In this document: positions 1 to 6,247 of the stretch, piece by piece
Layout: every line of letters begins with the position of its first letter
How positions within the stretch are numbered: position 1 is the stretch's first letter
Virus record (IMG/VR): IMGVR_UViG_3300025789_000120
Coordinates: 1 to 28,098 of that record
Direction: 5' to 3' (one strand)
Source: a virus
DNA length: 28,098 bases
Program-made: the position numbers and the translations under genes
The notes under the pieces: generated by a model
The model's database searches: none
Told to the model about the DNA's origin: nothing
Seen by the model: the letters and a program-made list of their open reading frames with translations, nothing else

Positions 1-2
1 AC

Positions 3-527
3 TCTACATCGCCCCCTAGCACACTAGGCAGTATCAACTATAGTATTATTGGTTGGGCAGATTATATTAAGCGTAGTGCCAGTGGATTTGACTATATGTT
101 AGAAGCAGTTTCTCGTAACAGTAATGGTGGTATCTTTACAGCCAACGAAGCCTATAGTTTCACAGGTCAAGTTGATCTAACTGCTTATGCCTCACTAGGA
201 TCGGGACCGTATTTTGGTGGCACACAATATAGCATTGATGGTTTCAATGCTGTGATTTCTACTGGCAATGGCTTCCGTCAAAACATCACACTAAAAACCA
301 AGTTTGGCACTTGGAACTATAACGACAACGGATTAGAAAAGCGTATGCCTTGGTTTACTACCAACAGTCCGGGTCTAGCAGGCGAAGCAATTTTAACCAC
401 AACACACGATGATCCCGGAGCATGGTGGGGATCTTTAATGGACTATGATGCTAGTTTTGGCCCAGCACCGTGGCAAAGTGATGTTGGAATACCTACCCCT
501 GGCATTATTTGGTACTGGGTGCGTTAA
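3..527 (+). CDS. Partial phage structural-type protein (C-terminal part)
   Basis: The frame is open from the window edge, so the start lies outside and at least 174 residues are visible. I do not recognise a family. The visible part is rich in Gly, Ser, Thr, Asn, Tyr and Trp with few charged residues, typical of beta-rich tail or fibre proteins. It ends with a tryptophan-rich segment (IIWYWVR). The stop overlaps the ATG of the next gene by one base (TAATG), so the two are probably translationally coupled. Assignment to tail or adsorption structures is inference from composition and from the adhesin-like genes just downstream. Confidence 0.7.
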   Translation, partial: STSPPSTLGSINYSIIGWADYIKRSASGFDYMLEAVSRNSNGGIFTANEAYSFTGQVDLTAYASLGSGPYFGGTQYSIDGFNAVISTGNGFRQNITLKTKFGTWNYNDNGLEKRMPWFTTNSPGLAGEAILTTTHDDPGAWWGSLMDYDASFGPAPWQSDVGIPTPGIIWYWVR

Positions 528-1159
528 TGCGAATACGCCCTGCTAACACTAGGGGCTTTCTAGATGTGGGTTGGATTCGAAGCCGCAGAACATTCAGCAA
601 CAACTCTTACTGGGATCCAAAGTATATGAACTGGGGTAACTTAAAGGTTATCAACGACGACGTACAACAGCCTGGCAACATGGTTCCAAACCATGAACAC
701 CGCAACTTTGACATTCTAGGTTATCTTGTAGAAGGCGAGCTAGAGCATAAGGACAGCCTAGGCAATGTACAAAGAGCCCGTCCTGGACAAATCCAACATA
801 TGTGGTGTGGAAAGTCAATATGGCATACAGAAGCATCAGTGGGCTCAGTGCCAGCAAGGTATCTACAACTATGGATTACACCTAAAGATAGCTTAAAAGA
901 CAGCAATCCTTACTATGAAATCATTGAAAAAGACCCCGATACCTATGGAATTATACCAGTAACACTACAGCAGGATATGACTATTCACGCAGGATGGATA
1001 ACAGGACTTCAAACACTAAATACAAACAATGCGTATTTGTATGTTGTGGAAGGCACAATAACAGGTAATGGCTTTATGTTAAACGAGGGAGATGGAGCAG
1101 AGTTAGATGCTGACTTAACAGCAGATTTTAATGCTCATATTTTATTGTTTCAGGAATAA
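527..1159 (+). CDS. Pirin family cupin protein
   Basis: A 210-residue protein matching the pirin/YhaK layout. The N-terminus has the family's R-G-x-x-D-x-G-W pattern (residues 9-16), followed by NLKVIND near 38-44. The metal ligands of pirin are all visible: H56 and H58 (HEH, usually HPH), then H100 and E102 (HTE, usually HSE). The segment GELEHKDSLGN (70-80) is a family signature. I chose the ATG at 527, not the in-frame one at 509, because it gives the family's normal N-terminus and overlaps the upstream stop as TAATG. Bacterial pirins bind iron and some have quercetin 2,3-dioxygenase activity. The role in a phage is unknown; redox or metal sensing, or modulation of host metabolism, are guesses. 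Confidence 0.9.
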   Translation: MRIRPANTRGFLDVGWIRSRRTFSNNSYWDPKYMNWGNLKVINDDVQQPGNMVPNHEHRNFDILGYLVEGELEHKDSLGNVQRARPGQIQHMWCGKSIWHTEASVGSVPARYLQLWITPKDSLKDSNPYYEIIEKDPDTYGIIPVTLQQDMTIHAGWITGLQTLNTNNAYLYVVEGTITGNGFMLNEGDGAELDADLTADFNAHILLFQE

Positions 1160-1164
1160 CTACA

Positions 1165-1497
1165 ATGTCAGTAAATGTCAAAAAAGGTGCTTTTTATCCA
1201 GGCACAACACAAAATCAAACTACAAACACTAGTAGTCAATATACTAGCGCTTTTGGTTCAACTACCAGCATTGTTCGTGTAGCGGTGCAAAATGATACTT
1301 ATGTTCAACCTATCGCAAGTACCGCTACCACTGCTACCGTTAATAGTATGATTATTCCCGGCGGAGGTGTTGAATTTTTAACCGTGCCCTACGGTAGTCG
1401 GATTGCACACCTACAGGTAAGTTCTAGTGGTTGGATCAGTATTACCGAACTTGGTAGTTTGATTAATCCTACCGTATCTACTCCTGCTCCATTATAA
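1165..1497 (+). CDS. Small Ser/Thr-rich structural-type protein
   Basis: A 110-residue protein of unrecognised family. It starts MSVNVKKGAFYPGTTQ and is very rich in Thr, Ser, Val and Ile with few charges and no cysteine. It has no signal peptide or membrane segment. It lies 5 bases after the pirin stop and 6 bases before the ILEI-domain gene, in the same transcript. Composition and position suggest a small beta-sandwich virion component, possibly a fibre accessory. This is inference only. Confidence 0.7.
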   Translation: MSVNVKKGAFYPGTTQNQTTNTSSQYTSAFGSTTSIVRVAVQNDTYVQPIASTATTATVNSMIIPGGGVEFLTVPYGSRIAHLQVSSSGWISITELGSLINPTVSTPAPL

Positions 1498-1503
1498 TAT
1501 ACT

Positions 1504-2091
1504 ATGTGGTCAAGACCAGGTATAGTTCGTCCCACTGGCAGTCATCATACTGTTGCCAAAGCTATCAATATCCTAAATACTGTTGATCGCTATGGATTCT
1601 TTGAGAACCAGCTTGACGGCGGCACCTATATGACGTTTGATCAAAGTATATCTGGACAACATGTACAGAGTATCTGTACCAATTTTAACGGAACTTGGAC
1701 TCATGGCAGCTATATCAAACTTAACGGTACTATTATAGCCAGCGATTGGCAAACTGCACCTGACGGTACTGATAATAGTGTAGGTGGCGGTGTTGGATTC
1801 CATATGACTCGAGGTCATACCATGGTAATAGCTAACGGTTCGGGTGTAATACAAAGTATCAACTGTTATGATACATACGGTAATTCTTCTCTATGCACAA
1901 CAATGGCCACTGCTCTGCACGCTATGCCAGCAGGATGGATTGTAGCAATTGGAACATATGATGCTACAAGTTGTAATCAAGATTTACGCAATGCTTTTAC
2001 TAACTATTTCGGAGACAATGCCTATACAAATACCTGGTACGGTGTACGCATTAGCCAAATGTTCCTTGGTAAAAGAAACAGCGTCACCTAA
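1504..2091 (+). CDS. ILEI/PANDER-domain protein, probable virion adhesin
   Basis: A 195-residue protein whose middle and C-terminal part matches the ILEI/PANDER (interleukin-like EMT inducer, FAM3-type) domain: GGGVGFHMTRGHTMVIAN (about 97-114), then SINCYDTYGNSS, then MPAGWIVAIGTYDATS and a terminal LRNAFTNYFGD segment. Known members share the order R-G-x-x-x-V, a DTYG motif, and P-x-G-x-I-V-x-x-x-x-x-D. The domain occurs in animal secreted proteins and stealth-type glycosyl enzymes, and in phage tail proteins, where carbohydrate binding is suspected. Cysteines at about 119 and 129 could be paired. The late-type box AATAAATA for the next gene starts inside the stop codon. Confidence 0.75.
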   Translation: MWSRPGIVRPTGSHHTVAKAINILNTVDRYGFFENQLDGGTYMTFDQSISGQHVQSICTNFNGTWTHGSYIKLNGTIIASDWQTAPDGTDNSVGGGVGFHMTRGHTMVIANGSGVIQSINCYDTYGNSSLCTTMATALHAMPAGWIVAIGTYDATSCNQDLRNAFTNYFGDNAYTNTWYGVRISQMFLGKRNSVT

Positions 2092-2097
2092 TAAATA
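2090..2097 (+). promoter_or_regulatory. T4-type late promoter box (AATAAATA)
   Basis: AATAAATA begins within the stop codon of the upstream gene. It lies 18 bases before the ATG at 2116, with a good ribosome site (AGGAAAC) between them. It differs from the T4 late box TATAAATA at the first base only. Confidence 0.6.
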
Positions 2098-2115
2098 TAC
2101 AAACAGGAAACAAAT

Positions 2116-2541
2116 ATGAGAGCAAGCGAAATATTAGCAGGTCTAGCAGAGTTATTGGGTGGGATTGATTCTAGTTCAACAACACAACCATCTGTAGTTG
2201 TTATTAATAATACCCCACCAACAACACCTGCTCCACAACAACAGCCTGTAGCACAAACTTCTGCTCCTGTGCCTGCTGGTACACTAACACCAGTTACACC
2301 TAGTAACACAGATGATAGTGAAAAAACCACAATGGTTCCTCCACTTCAACAAAAGATTGAATTGTTGAAACGATCTGTCAATGTTGATAACGAGTTTAAT
2401 CAAGGATTTGATCAAATCGATCAAGAACAAGATGCTAAAGAACAGCAACAACCCGACGAACTTGCTCGTATGAAAAAAATGGCAGGCATAAACCCACTTA
2501 TTAAACAAGAATTAGTTGGTGACGAACCAGTAGATGATTAA
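2116..2541 (+). CDS. Pro/Gln/Thr-rich protein, probable virion-internal or scaffold-associated
   Basis: A 141-residue protein, family not recognised. The N-terminus MRASEILAGLAELLGG is a short amphipathic helix. Residues 20-75 are low-complexity Pro/Thr/Gln/Ser, and the C-terminal half is acidic and helical (LQQKIELLKRSV, then a Gln/Asp/Glu-rich stretch). Similar short N-terminal helices occur on several other products here (starts at 3265, 7470, 7910). In T4, proteins packed into the prohead carry a comparable N-terminal capsid-targeting segment that is cut by the gp21 protease, so prohead packaging is a possible role. The ribosome site is AGGAAAC. Confidence 0.7.
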   Translation: MRASEILAGLAELLGGIDSSSTTQPSVVVINNTPPTTPAPQQQPVAQTSAPVPAGTLTPVTPSNTDDSEKTTMVPPLQQKIELLKRSVNVDNEFNQGFDQIDQEQDAKEQQQPDELARMKKMAGINPLIKQELVGDEPVDD

Positions 2542-2551
2542 GGAGTAAACT

Positions 2552-2959
2552 GTGCCTATATCACATAAGGTTTACTCAAGCAGAGCACTAAACATTGACA
2601 GCGACACCTATGTAGGTGAAGAAGGTCGATTATTCTACGCACAGACCACTGCCACAGGTATCGCGCCTATATTAAAATACAGCGACGGTGTTACTCCAGG
2701 TGGATTACCATTAAGCGGTAGCTCATTAACATTTTCAGGATCATCTGCACCTAGTAATCCTCATGATGGTTTATTATGGTGGGATAGTAACAGTGGTCGT
2801 TTGTACATCTACTATCAAGGCGCATGGGTTGACGGAACCCCTCAACCATCTACAATGAGTTATACTCCAGCAGTCCCTGCTAACTGGCATTCAACAGTTA
2901 CTACTATTAGTCAAGCCTTAAATGAAATAGCCGCAAGGTTAACCAACGCCGGATTTTAA
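2552..2959 (+). CDS. Tail fibre-associated structural-type protein
   Basis: A 135-residue protein starting at GTG, 10 bases after the previous stop. The ribosome site AAGGAG is well placed, and no ATG gives a better start. The N-terminal segment (SRALNIDSDTYVGEEGRLFY) resembles the start of T4-like tail fibre proteins, in which an Mtd-like N-terminus is followed by a G-x-L-x-Y/W hairpin. Residues 68-90 (PHDGLLWWDSNSGRLYIYYQG) form the small 'W-D-x-x-x-G-x-L-x-I-x-Y-x-G-x-W' repeat common in phage tail proteins. A helical tail (TISQALNEIAARL) ends it. A virion-surface role is likely; the exact part is unknown. Confidence 0.75.
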   Translation: MPISHKVYSSRALNIDSDTYVGEEGRLFYAQTTATGIAPILKYSDGVTPGGLPLSGSSLTFSGSSAPSNPHDGLLWWDSNSGRLYIYYQGAWVDGTPQPSTMSYTPAVPANWHSTVTTISQALNEIAARLTNAGF

Positions 2960-2967
2960 TATAAATA
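2960..2967 (+). promoter_or_regulatory. T4-type late promoter box (TATAAATA)
   Basis: A perfect TATAAATA starts at the base after the upstream stop codon. It precedes the micro-ORF region (2983-3171). Confidence 0.65.
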
Positions 2968-2982
2968 AAGTATCAAACCACA

Positions 2983-3033
2983 ATGACTGAAGTGGAAAAA
3001 GCCACTGGTATGAAGTTTAATCTTGGACAGTAA
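2983..3033 (+). CDS. Micro-ORF, 16 residues
   Basis: It encodes MTEVEKATGMKFNLGQ, 16 bases after a perfect late promoter box, but no Shine-Dalgarno sequence is visible. Its stop overlaps the ATG of the next micro-ORF (TAATG). It could be a leader peptide, a gene remnant or chance. No function is claimed. Confidence 0.25.
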   Translation: MTEVEKATGMKFNLGQ

Positions 3034-3107
3034 TGTTGAATGAATATCCAGTCTATCCCGAAGACGATGGCTACGATAGGCCTCGCAATCCTTACAGCCC
3101 TGTATGA
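3033..3107 (+). CDS. Micro-ORF, 24 residues
   Basis: It encodes a Tyr/Pro/Asp-rich 24-residue peptide (MLNEYPVYPEDDGYDRPRNP...). The start overlaps the preceding stop (TAATG), which supports coupled translation. It overlaps the 3040-3171 frame almost completely, so at most one of the two is likely to be the main product. Confidence 0.25.
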   Translation: MLNEYPVYPEDDGYDRPRNPYSPV

Positions 3108-3171
3108 TGGGCTTGTAAGATTTGGATTAGGTATGGCAGGATTGCCATATCCTGAAGAACACCTACCTTAG
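3040..3171 (+). CDS. Small hydrophobic protein, possible fragment paralogue of the 21734-22801 product
   Basis: A 43-residue frame. It has a short N-terminus, then a hydrophobic and helical middle. Residues 16-31 (LAILTALYDGLVRFGLG) resemble residues 87-103 of the long helical protein at 21734-22801 (NVLYALYEALKRFGLG). The shared pattern is L-x-A-L-Y-(D/E)-x-L-x-R-F-G-L-G, and the DNA also looks similar. This suggests a duplicated or decayed fragment, or a small relative of that protein. No clear ribosome site is seen. Confidence 0.35.
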   Translation: MNIQSIPKTMATIGLAILTALYDGLVRFGLGMAGLPYPEEHLP

Positions 3172-3252
3172 GTTCCGTTGGAAGCCACGGCAAAGGCGTC
3201 CGCGAAATTTCACTGCACCGCGTAGTGTGCCCCGTATAAAGTCAGCGGGACT
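3172..3252 (+). other. Intergenic stretch with GC-richer, hairpin-forming sequence
   Basis: About 80 bases that are visibly GC-richer than the surroundings. Short inverted repeats are visible (for example CCCG...CGGG at about 3233-3250 and CACT...AGTG at about 3211-3227). An open frame runs through it (GSVGSHGKGVREISLHRVV) but has no start codon. It may be a structured leader or the remains of a gene; I cannot decide. Confidence 0.3.
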
Positions 3253-3260
3253 AATAAATA
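3253..3260 (+). promoter_or_regulatory. T4-type late promoter box (AATAAATA)
   Basis: AATAAATA ends only 4 bases before the ATG of the metallopeptidase gene. A T4-type start site about 6 bases downstream would put transcription at or just inside the ATG, so a transcript from it would be leaderless. Confidence 0.5.
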
Positions 3261-3264
3261 CACA

Positions 3265-3684
3265 ATGCGTATTCCAGAACTATTAGAAGACATTGAAGGC
3301 TTAGAACATCATAAAACAAACTTTATGGAAATGTTCCGTAAGTTCTTGCCTGTTGCCATGCACTATATCGGCCTAAAGTCTTTGCCTACTATGAAGTTTG
3401 AAGCGCATATACACGATGATGTTCAACCTACTTTTGGTAAGTACGAAAATAGTGAAAAAACTCTGTATGTTGCCTTACTAAATCGTCATCCTAATGATAT
3501 ACTGCGTACTGTTGCTCACGAACTTGTACACTATAAACAAGACACAGAACACGAACTAGAAGCAGATAGCGGGCGTACTGGTAGCCCGCATGAGAATGAG
3601 GCACATGCTATCGCTGGTGTGGTCCTTCGCCACTTTAATAAACTCTATCCCGAGTACCTATCGGCTAAACCGATAATTATATAA
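3265..3684 (+). CDS. Zincin-type metallopeptidase, probably virion-associated
   Basis: A 139-residue protein with the zinc-binding motif HELVH (H85, E86, H89). A downstream E-N-E-A-H-A segment (110-115) could supply the third ligand, as in gluzincins. The N-terminus MRIPELLEDIEGLE is a short helix like those of other products here and resembles a capsid-targeting segment. The helical hydrophobic stretch 22-40 precedes a short beta region. Substrate unknown; a role in prohead maturation or in opening the cell surface is possible. No Shine-Dalgarno sequence precedes the ATG, and the late box ends 4 bases upstream. The stop codon overlaps the next late box. Confidence 0.8.
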   Translation: MRIPELLEDIEGLEHHKTNFMEMFRKFLPVAMHYIGLKSLPTMKFEAHIHDDVQPTFGKYENSEKTLYVALLNRHPNDILRTVAHELVHYKQDTEHELEADSGRTGSPHENEAHAIAGVVLRHFNKLYPEYLSAKPIII

Positions 3685-3687
3685 ATA
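3680..3687 (+). promoter_or_regulatory. T4-type late promoter box (TATAAATA)
   Basis: A perfect TATAAATA overlaps the stop codon of the metallopeptidase gene. It would drive the homing endonuclease gene with a leader of about 65 bases that ends in AAAGGAAAC. Confidence 0.65.
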
Positions 3688-3755
3688 AAAATGCCGTCCG
3701 CGATGCGCTAACATCCGACAGCTCTAATTGTAATAACTTAAAGGAAACAATCAGC

Positions 3756-4394
3756 ATGACTATTTACAAACTCTATGTCAAAACCCATAATAAAACTGGG
3801 TTAAAATATCTCGGCAAAACTACAGCAAAAGATCCTCATAAGTATACAGGATCTGGTTTGTACTGGAAACGCCATCTCGAAACACATGGTAAAGATTATA
3901 CTACAGAAATACTTCGAGAATGTCAAAATTCATTCGATGCTAAATCCTGGGGAATGTATTATAGCAACCTCTGGAACATAGTTGAAAGTAGTGAGTGGGC
4001 TAATCTTAAACCTGAGGCAGGAGACGGAAATGATCCCGAAACTGCTCGTAAAATAAATCAGAAGCGAATAAGCGAAGGCACCCATAACTGGCAAAATAGT
4101 GAAACAGCAAGTCAACGAGCAAATATTAGATTAGCAAATAATAACCATCATTTCTTAAACAAAGAATGGGCTCGCGAAAAAGAACTTAACAAGGTAAAGA
4201 ATGGAACTCATCCGTTCCTCGGGGGAGAAGTTCAACATAAATCTAATATAGAAAGATTGTCTAAAGGAACACATAACTTTCAAGGATCAAACAACCCAAA
4301 CAATATAAAAATAACTTGTCCTCATTGCGGTAAGATAGGAGGTAAACCTAATATGATTAACCATCACTTTGATAAGTGTAAACTTAAACCATAA
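3756..4394 (+). CDS. GIY-YIG-like homing endonuclease with NUMOD3-type repeats
   Basis: A 212-residue protein. Residues 4-22 (YKLYVKTHNKTGLKYLGKT) are a divergent GIY-YIG core, in which the usual GIY and YIG tripeptides read KLY and KYLG. It is followed by the typical K-Y-x-G-S-G-x-Y-W-K-R-H-L segment (29-41). Three short repeats of the NUMOD3 kind follow (EGTHNWQ, NGTHPFLG, KGTHNFQG), which bind DNA in such enzymes. The C-terminus carries a CPHCG...H-H-x-x-x-x-C zinc finger (188-207). These are free-standing selfish endonucleases of phages. The ribosome site is AAAGGAAAC. A strong terminator follows directly, as expected of an inserted cassette. Confidence 0.8.
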   Translation: MTIYKLYVKTHNKTGLKYLGKTTAKDPHKYTGSGLYWKRHLETHGKDYTTEILRECQNSFDAKSWGMYYSNLWNIVESSEWANLKPEAGDGNDPETARKINQKRISEGTHNWQNSETASQRANIRLANNNHHFLNKEWAREKELNKVKNGTHPFLGGEVQHKSNIERLSKGTHNFQGSNNPNNIKITCPHCGKIGGKPNMINHHFDKCKLKP

Positions 4395-4396
4395 AA

Positions 4397-4425
4397 AAAG
4401 CCCCAGTTAAGGGGCTTTCTTTTTC
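4397..4425 (+). terminator. Rho-independent terminator
   Basis: AAAGCCCC, a 6-base loop, GGGGCTTT, then CTTTTTC. The stem of 8 pairs lies 3 bases after the endonuclease stop codon. A second small hairpin (AGGGC TAT GCCCT, about 4440-4452) lies between it and the convergent minus-strand gene. Confidence 0.9.
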
Positions 4426-4482
4426 TACGAACATATTATAAGGGCTATGCCCTGACATCTTTATATCGCTTATTATTTAATA

Positions 4483-4755
4483 TTATTTTTTTGTATTTCC
4501 GGCATTTACAAATTCATACATTTTTTCAGCAGTTTCGAGAACTTTGTCTAGTCCTGGGAACTCAGGCATGCCTACTGTGGTAACGATCTGACCAGTCTTC
4601 TCATCACGCTTGGCGCTCATTTCCCATCCAGCAAACTTGGTACTGTATTCGCTTTGAACCATATCTTTGGCCATTGCTAGGATGTCTGTACGAATTTCAT
4701 AACCGTTTTTGTTGAATTTAACTTCTGGTAGTTTAGGTGTTTCAAATTGTGACAT
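4483..4755 (-). CDS. Conserved small phage protein of unknown function
   Basis: A 90-residue soluble protein. It reads as alpha/beta, with N-terminal LPEVKFNKNGYEIRTDIL, a helix, then FAGWEMSAKRDEKTGQIVTTVGMPEF and a C-terminal helix (LDKVLETAEKMYEFV). I recall similar proteins in T4-like phages of marine and freshwater bacteria but no function. It has its own leader: a late box on the minus strand at 4812-4819, a hairpin at 4791-4806, and the ribosome site AAAGGAAAA. It is the last gene of the minus-strand block and converges with the homing endonuclease. Confidence 0.8.
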   Translation of the reverse strand: MSQFETPKLPEVKFNKNGYEIRTDILAMAKDMVQSEYSTKFAGWEMSAKRDEKTGQIVTTVGMPEFPGLDKVLETAEKMYEFVNAGNTKK

Positions 4756-4790
4756 GATATTTTTCCTTTATGTGTGTTATGTCTGTGTAA

Positions 4791-4819
4791 GCAGTAACTT
4801 TACTGCCTATGTATTTATT
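4791..4819 (-). promoter_or_regulatory. Late promoter box plus 5' leader hairpin
   Basis: On the minus strand, AATAAATA (4819-4812) is followed a few bases later by the hairpin GCAGTAA/TTACTGC (4806-4791). Next come a CACACA stretch and AAAGGAAAA. A related leader precedes the gene starting at 5696, and a third precedes ahpC. A further CAGT/ACTG hairpin (ACAGT...ACTGT, 4822-4836) lies just upstream of the box. Confidence 0.55.
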
Positions 4820-4854
4820 ATACAGTCTTATACTGTGTAATAAAGCTGTAATGG

Positions 4855-5415
4855 TTAAAATAGTAGACTAGTTTTTACCAGACTACGTTTACTCCAGTAA
4901 TCTAATACACCTAGTTGCGTATCTAATGATTCGTCTATGTATGTTGTGACATTAGCTGTCGGCAGTTTAATGTCGGCCAGTGCTTCACCGGCTTCTGTAG
5001 TTACAGCAATACCATGTTTACGGCATAGGTGGCGTATGGCAGAATTATATGTTAGACAAACCATGGTACCTGATAATCTATTATGAATTCGGCACCATTG
5101 AATACAACGTCCCATTAGCTTGCTGCCCATGCCCTGCTTTTGATATTCTTTGTGAACGCTAAAGGCCAGTTCCATGTTATTGTCTTCTAAGGCAATATGA
5201 CCAACCGCAATAAAATTTAGATCACTATCTTCTATAGCAAATAGAATATGTTGATGTGGTTCCGCTTCTACACGGTCGCAGAATTGATCGATTACAAGAT
5301 CAGAGACTGGATTAGCAAACCGAAGTGTCCTAGATTCTGCATCCAAGGCTTTAAGGTGGTTGCGATATTTAGAGTACTCATTCGGTAGTACCCTTCTAAT
5401 AGTTTGGCCCGGCAT
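4855..5415 (-). CDS. GNAT family N-acetyltransferase
   Basis: A 186-residue protein with the GNAT fold order. The acetyl-CoA binding loop is QKQGMG (motif A, Q/R-x-x-G-x-G) after a beta strand (MELAFSVHKEYQ), followed by helix SKLMGRCIQWCR. A preceding strand is IAVGHIALED. It could acetylate a protein or small molecule; the target is unknown. It lies about 10 bases after a 35-residue membrane protein and probably shares its transcript from the minus-strand late box at 5752-5759. The C-terminal extension (DIKLPTANVTTYIDESLD...) is longer than in a minimal GNAT. Confidence 0.85.
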   Translation of the reverse strand: MPGQTIRRVLPNEYSKYRNHLKALDAESRTLRFANPVSDLVIDQFCDRVEAEPHQHILFAIEDSDLNFIAVGHIALEDNNMELAFSVHKEYQKQGMGSKLMGRCIQWCRIHNRLSGTMVCLTYNSAIRHLCRKHGIAVTTEAGEALADIKLPTANVTTYIDESLDTQLGVLDYWSKRSLVKTSLLF

Positions 5416-5424
5416 AGTTCAGCC

Positions 5425-5532
5425 TTACTTAACATTGGCAAACAGTTCTATGGCCAGAGCCATTTGTGTAGCGTAAATTGCTAGGGCAGTTACCAGGAAC
5501 CAGCTAGATTTCTTAAAAATTTTGCTGATCAT
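5425..5532 (-). CDS. Small single-pass membrane protein (35 aa)
   Basis: It encodes 35 residues: a basic N-terminus (MISKIFKKSS), then a hydrophobic segment WFLVTALAIYATQMALAI, and a short tail. The start overlaps the stop of the preceding gene as ATGA, and an AGGAG site lies 7 bases upstream inside that gene. Both point to real translation. The segment could also act as an uncleaved signal anchor. Function unknown. Confidence 0.65.
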   Translation of the reverse strand: MISKIFKKSSWFLVTALAIYATQMALAIELFANVK

Positions 5533-5696
5533 AGATAACTCCTACTACGAGTCATACGATCGTACTGGCGAATGTAGTGATCTACTTCAGCAGCATTGGT
5601 TGGGTTTTGAGCTTCAATAAAACGCTCTAAACTGGTTTGTTTCGAGCTAAACATTTCTCCTAGTTTTGCTAGAACTAATGTAATATATGTTAACAT
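5529..5696 (-). CDS. Small protein (55 aa), possibly DUF3563-like
   Basis: A 55-residue basic protein that begins with a short hydrophobic segment (MLTYITLVLAKLGEMF). It then has SLERFIEAQNPTNAAEVDHYIRQYDRM. The order L-E-R-(F/Y)-(I/L)-x-x-(A/S)-x-(N/D)-x-x-x-x-x-x-x-(I/L)-(R)-x-x-(D) resembles the DUF3563 family of short bacterial and phage proteins; this is a weak match. It has the ribosome site AAAGGAAAA and is the first gene after the minus-strand late box. Its stop overlaps the next start (ATGA). Confidence 0.7.
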   Translation of the reverse strand: MLTYITLVLAKLGEMFSSKQTSLERFIEAQNPTNAAEVDHYIRQYDRMTRSRSYL

Positions 5697-5728
5697 TTTG
5701 TGTTTTCCTTTCTGTGTGAGTTTTGTCT

Positions 5729-5759
5729 ATCAGTGTTTCTACTGATATATTTATTTATA
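5729..5759 (-). promoter_or_regulatory. Late promoter box plus 5' leader hairpin for the minus-strand operon
   Basis: On the minus strand, a perfect TATAAATA (5759-5752) is followed by ATCAGT, a 6-base loop and ACTGAT (5746-5729). A CACACA stretch and AAAGGAAAA then lead to the ATG at 5696. The hairpin would lie at the very 5' end of the transcript and may protect it from decay. Confidence 0.65.
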
Positions 5760-5850
5760 CAAGTATGTGGCACCGCAACATGAATGTCAAGTCTTTATTT
5801 TGCTCAAACAGTATGTTATACTAAATATTACAGTAACAAAGGAAACTGCC

Positions 5851-6150
5851 TTGAAACGTGCTACCCGTAGTTTATTAGAAGAACTTAATAGTATATCCGA
5901 ACGTAAGAATGGCGAAGCTATCGTAGAAGCCCGCGCCACGCACGTTATTAATAGTGCTATCAATCTATTGAACTTAATCAAAGAAAACTTTAATCCCAAG
6001 GAAGCCTATGAATTAGAGCGTAGACTTATTAATAGCATCAAAGGCGGCGATGCCAGCAAGTTTACTCGCAGTATTCGTCGACTACGAGACAGTAAAGAAA
6101 CCGCTCGAGGTCTTAAGATCATCGAAGGTGATCTAAAAGACGACGAATAA
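5851..6150 (+). CDS. Conserved helical phage protein of unknown function
   Basis: A 99-residue, highly charged, all-helical protein (KRATRSLLEELNSISERKNGE..., then ELERRLINSIKGGD, RSIRRLRDSKE). I chose the TTG at 5851 because AAAGGAAAC lies just upstream and the protein then starts at the conserved-looking KRATRSLLEEL; an in-frame GTG at 5767 has no ribosome site. I recall proteins of this shape in T4-like phages but no function. Basic and acidic patches suggest binding to nucleic acid or another protein. ACTAAATA at 5820-5827 could be a weak late box. Confidence 0.75.
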   Translation: MKRATRSLLEELNSISERKNGEAIVEARATHVINSAINLLNLIKENFNPKEAYELERRLINSIKGGDASKFTRSIRRLRDSKETARGLKIIEGDLKDDE

Positions 6151-6180
6151 TACCCATTATAAGCATTTTTTTCCAAAAGG

Positions 6181-6188
6181 CATAAATA
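6181..6188 (+). promoter_or_regulatory. T4-type late promoter box (CATAAATA)
   Basis: CATAAATA lies 59 bases before the ATG of the 6248 gene. The intervening leader contains a strong hairpin and an ideal ribosome site. Confidence 0.6.
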
Positions 6189-6203
6189 TCTTTACATAAA
6201 AAA

Positions 6204-6220
6204 CATTCCGGAGCGGAATG
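6204..6220 (+). promoter_or_regulatory. 5' leader hairpin
   Basis: CATTCCG, loop GAG, CGGAATG: 7 perfect pairs in the leader of the 6248 gene. Such leaders can stabilise abundant phage mRNAs. The AAAGGAG ribosome site follows 13 bases later. Confidence 0.6.
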
Positions 6221-6247
6221 GACATAAATGATTAAAGGAGATATATT

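Noticed and set aside
5767-5850. GTG start extending the 5851 gene by 28 codons
   Set aside because: No ribosome site is present, whereas AAAGGAAAC lies before the TTG at 5851, where the conserved-looking sequence begins.
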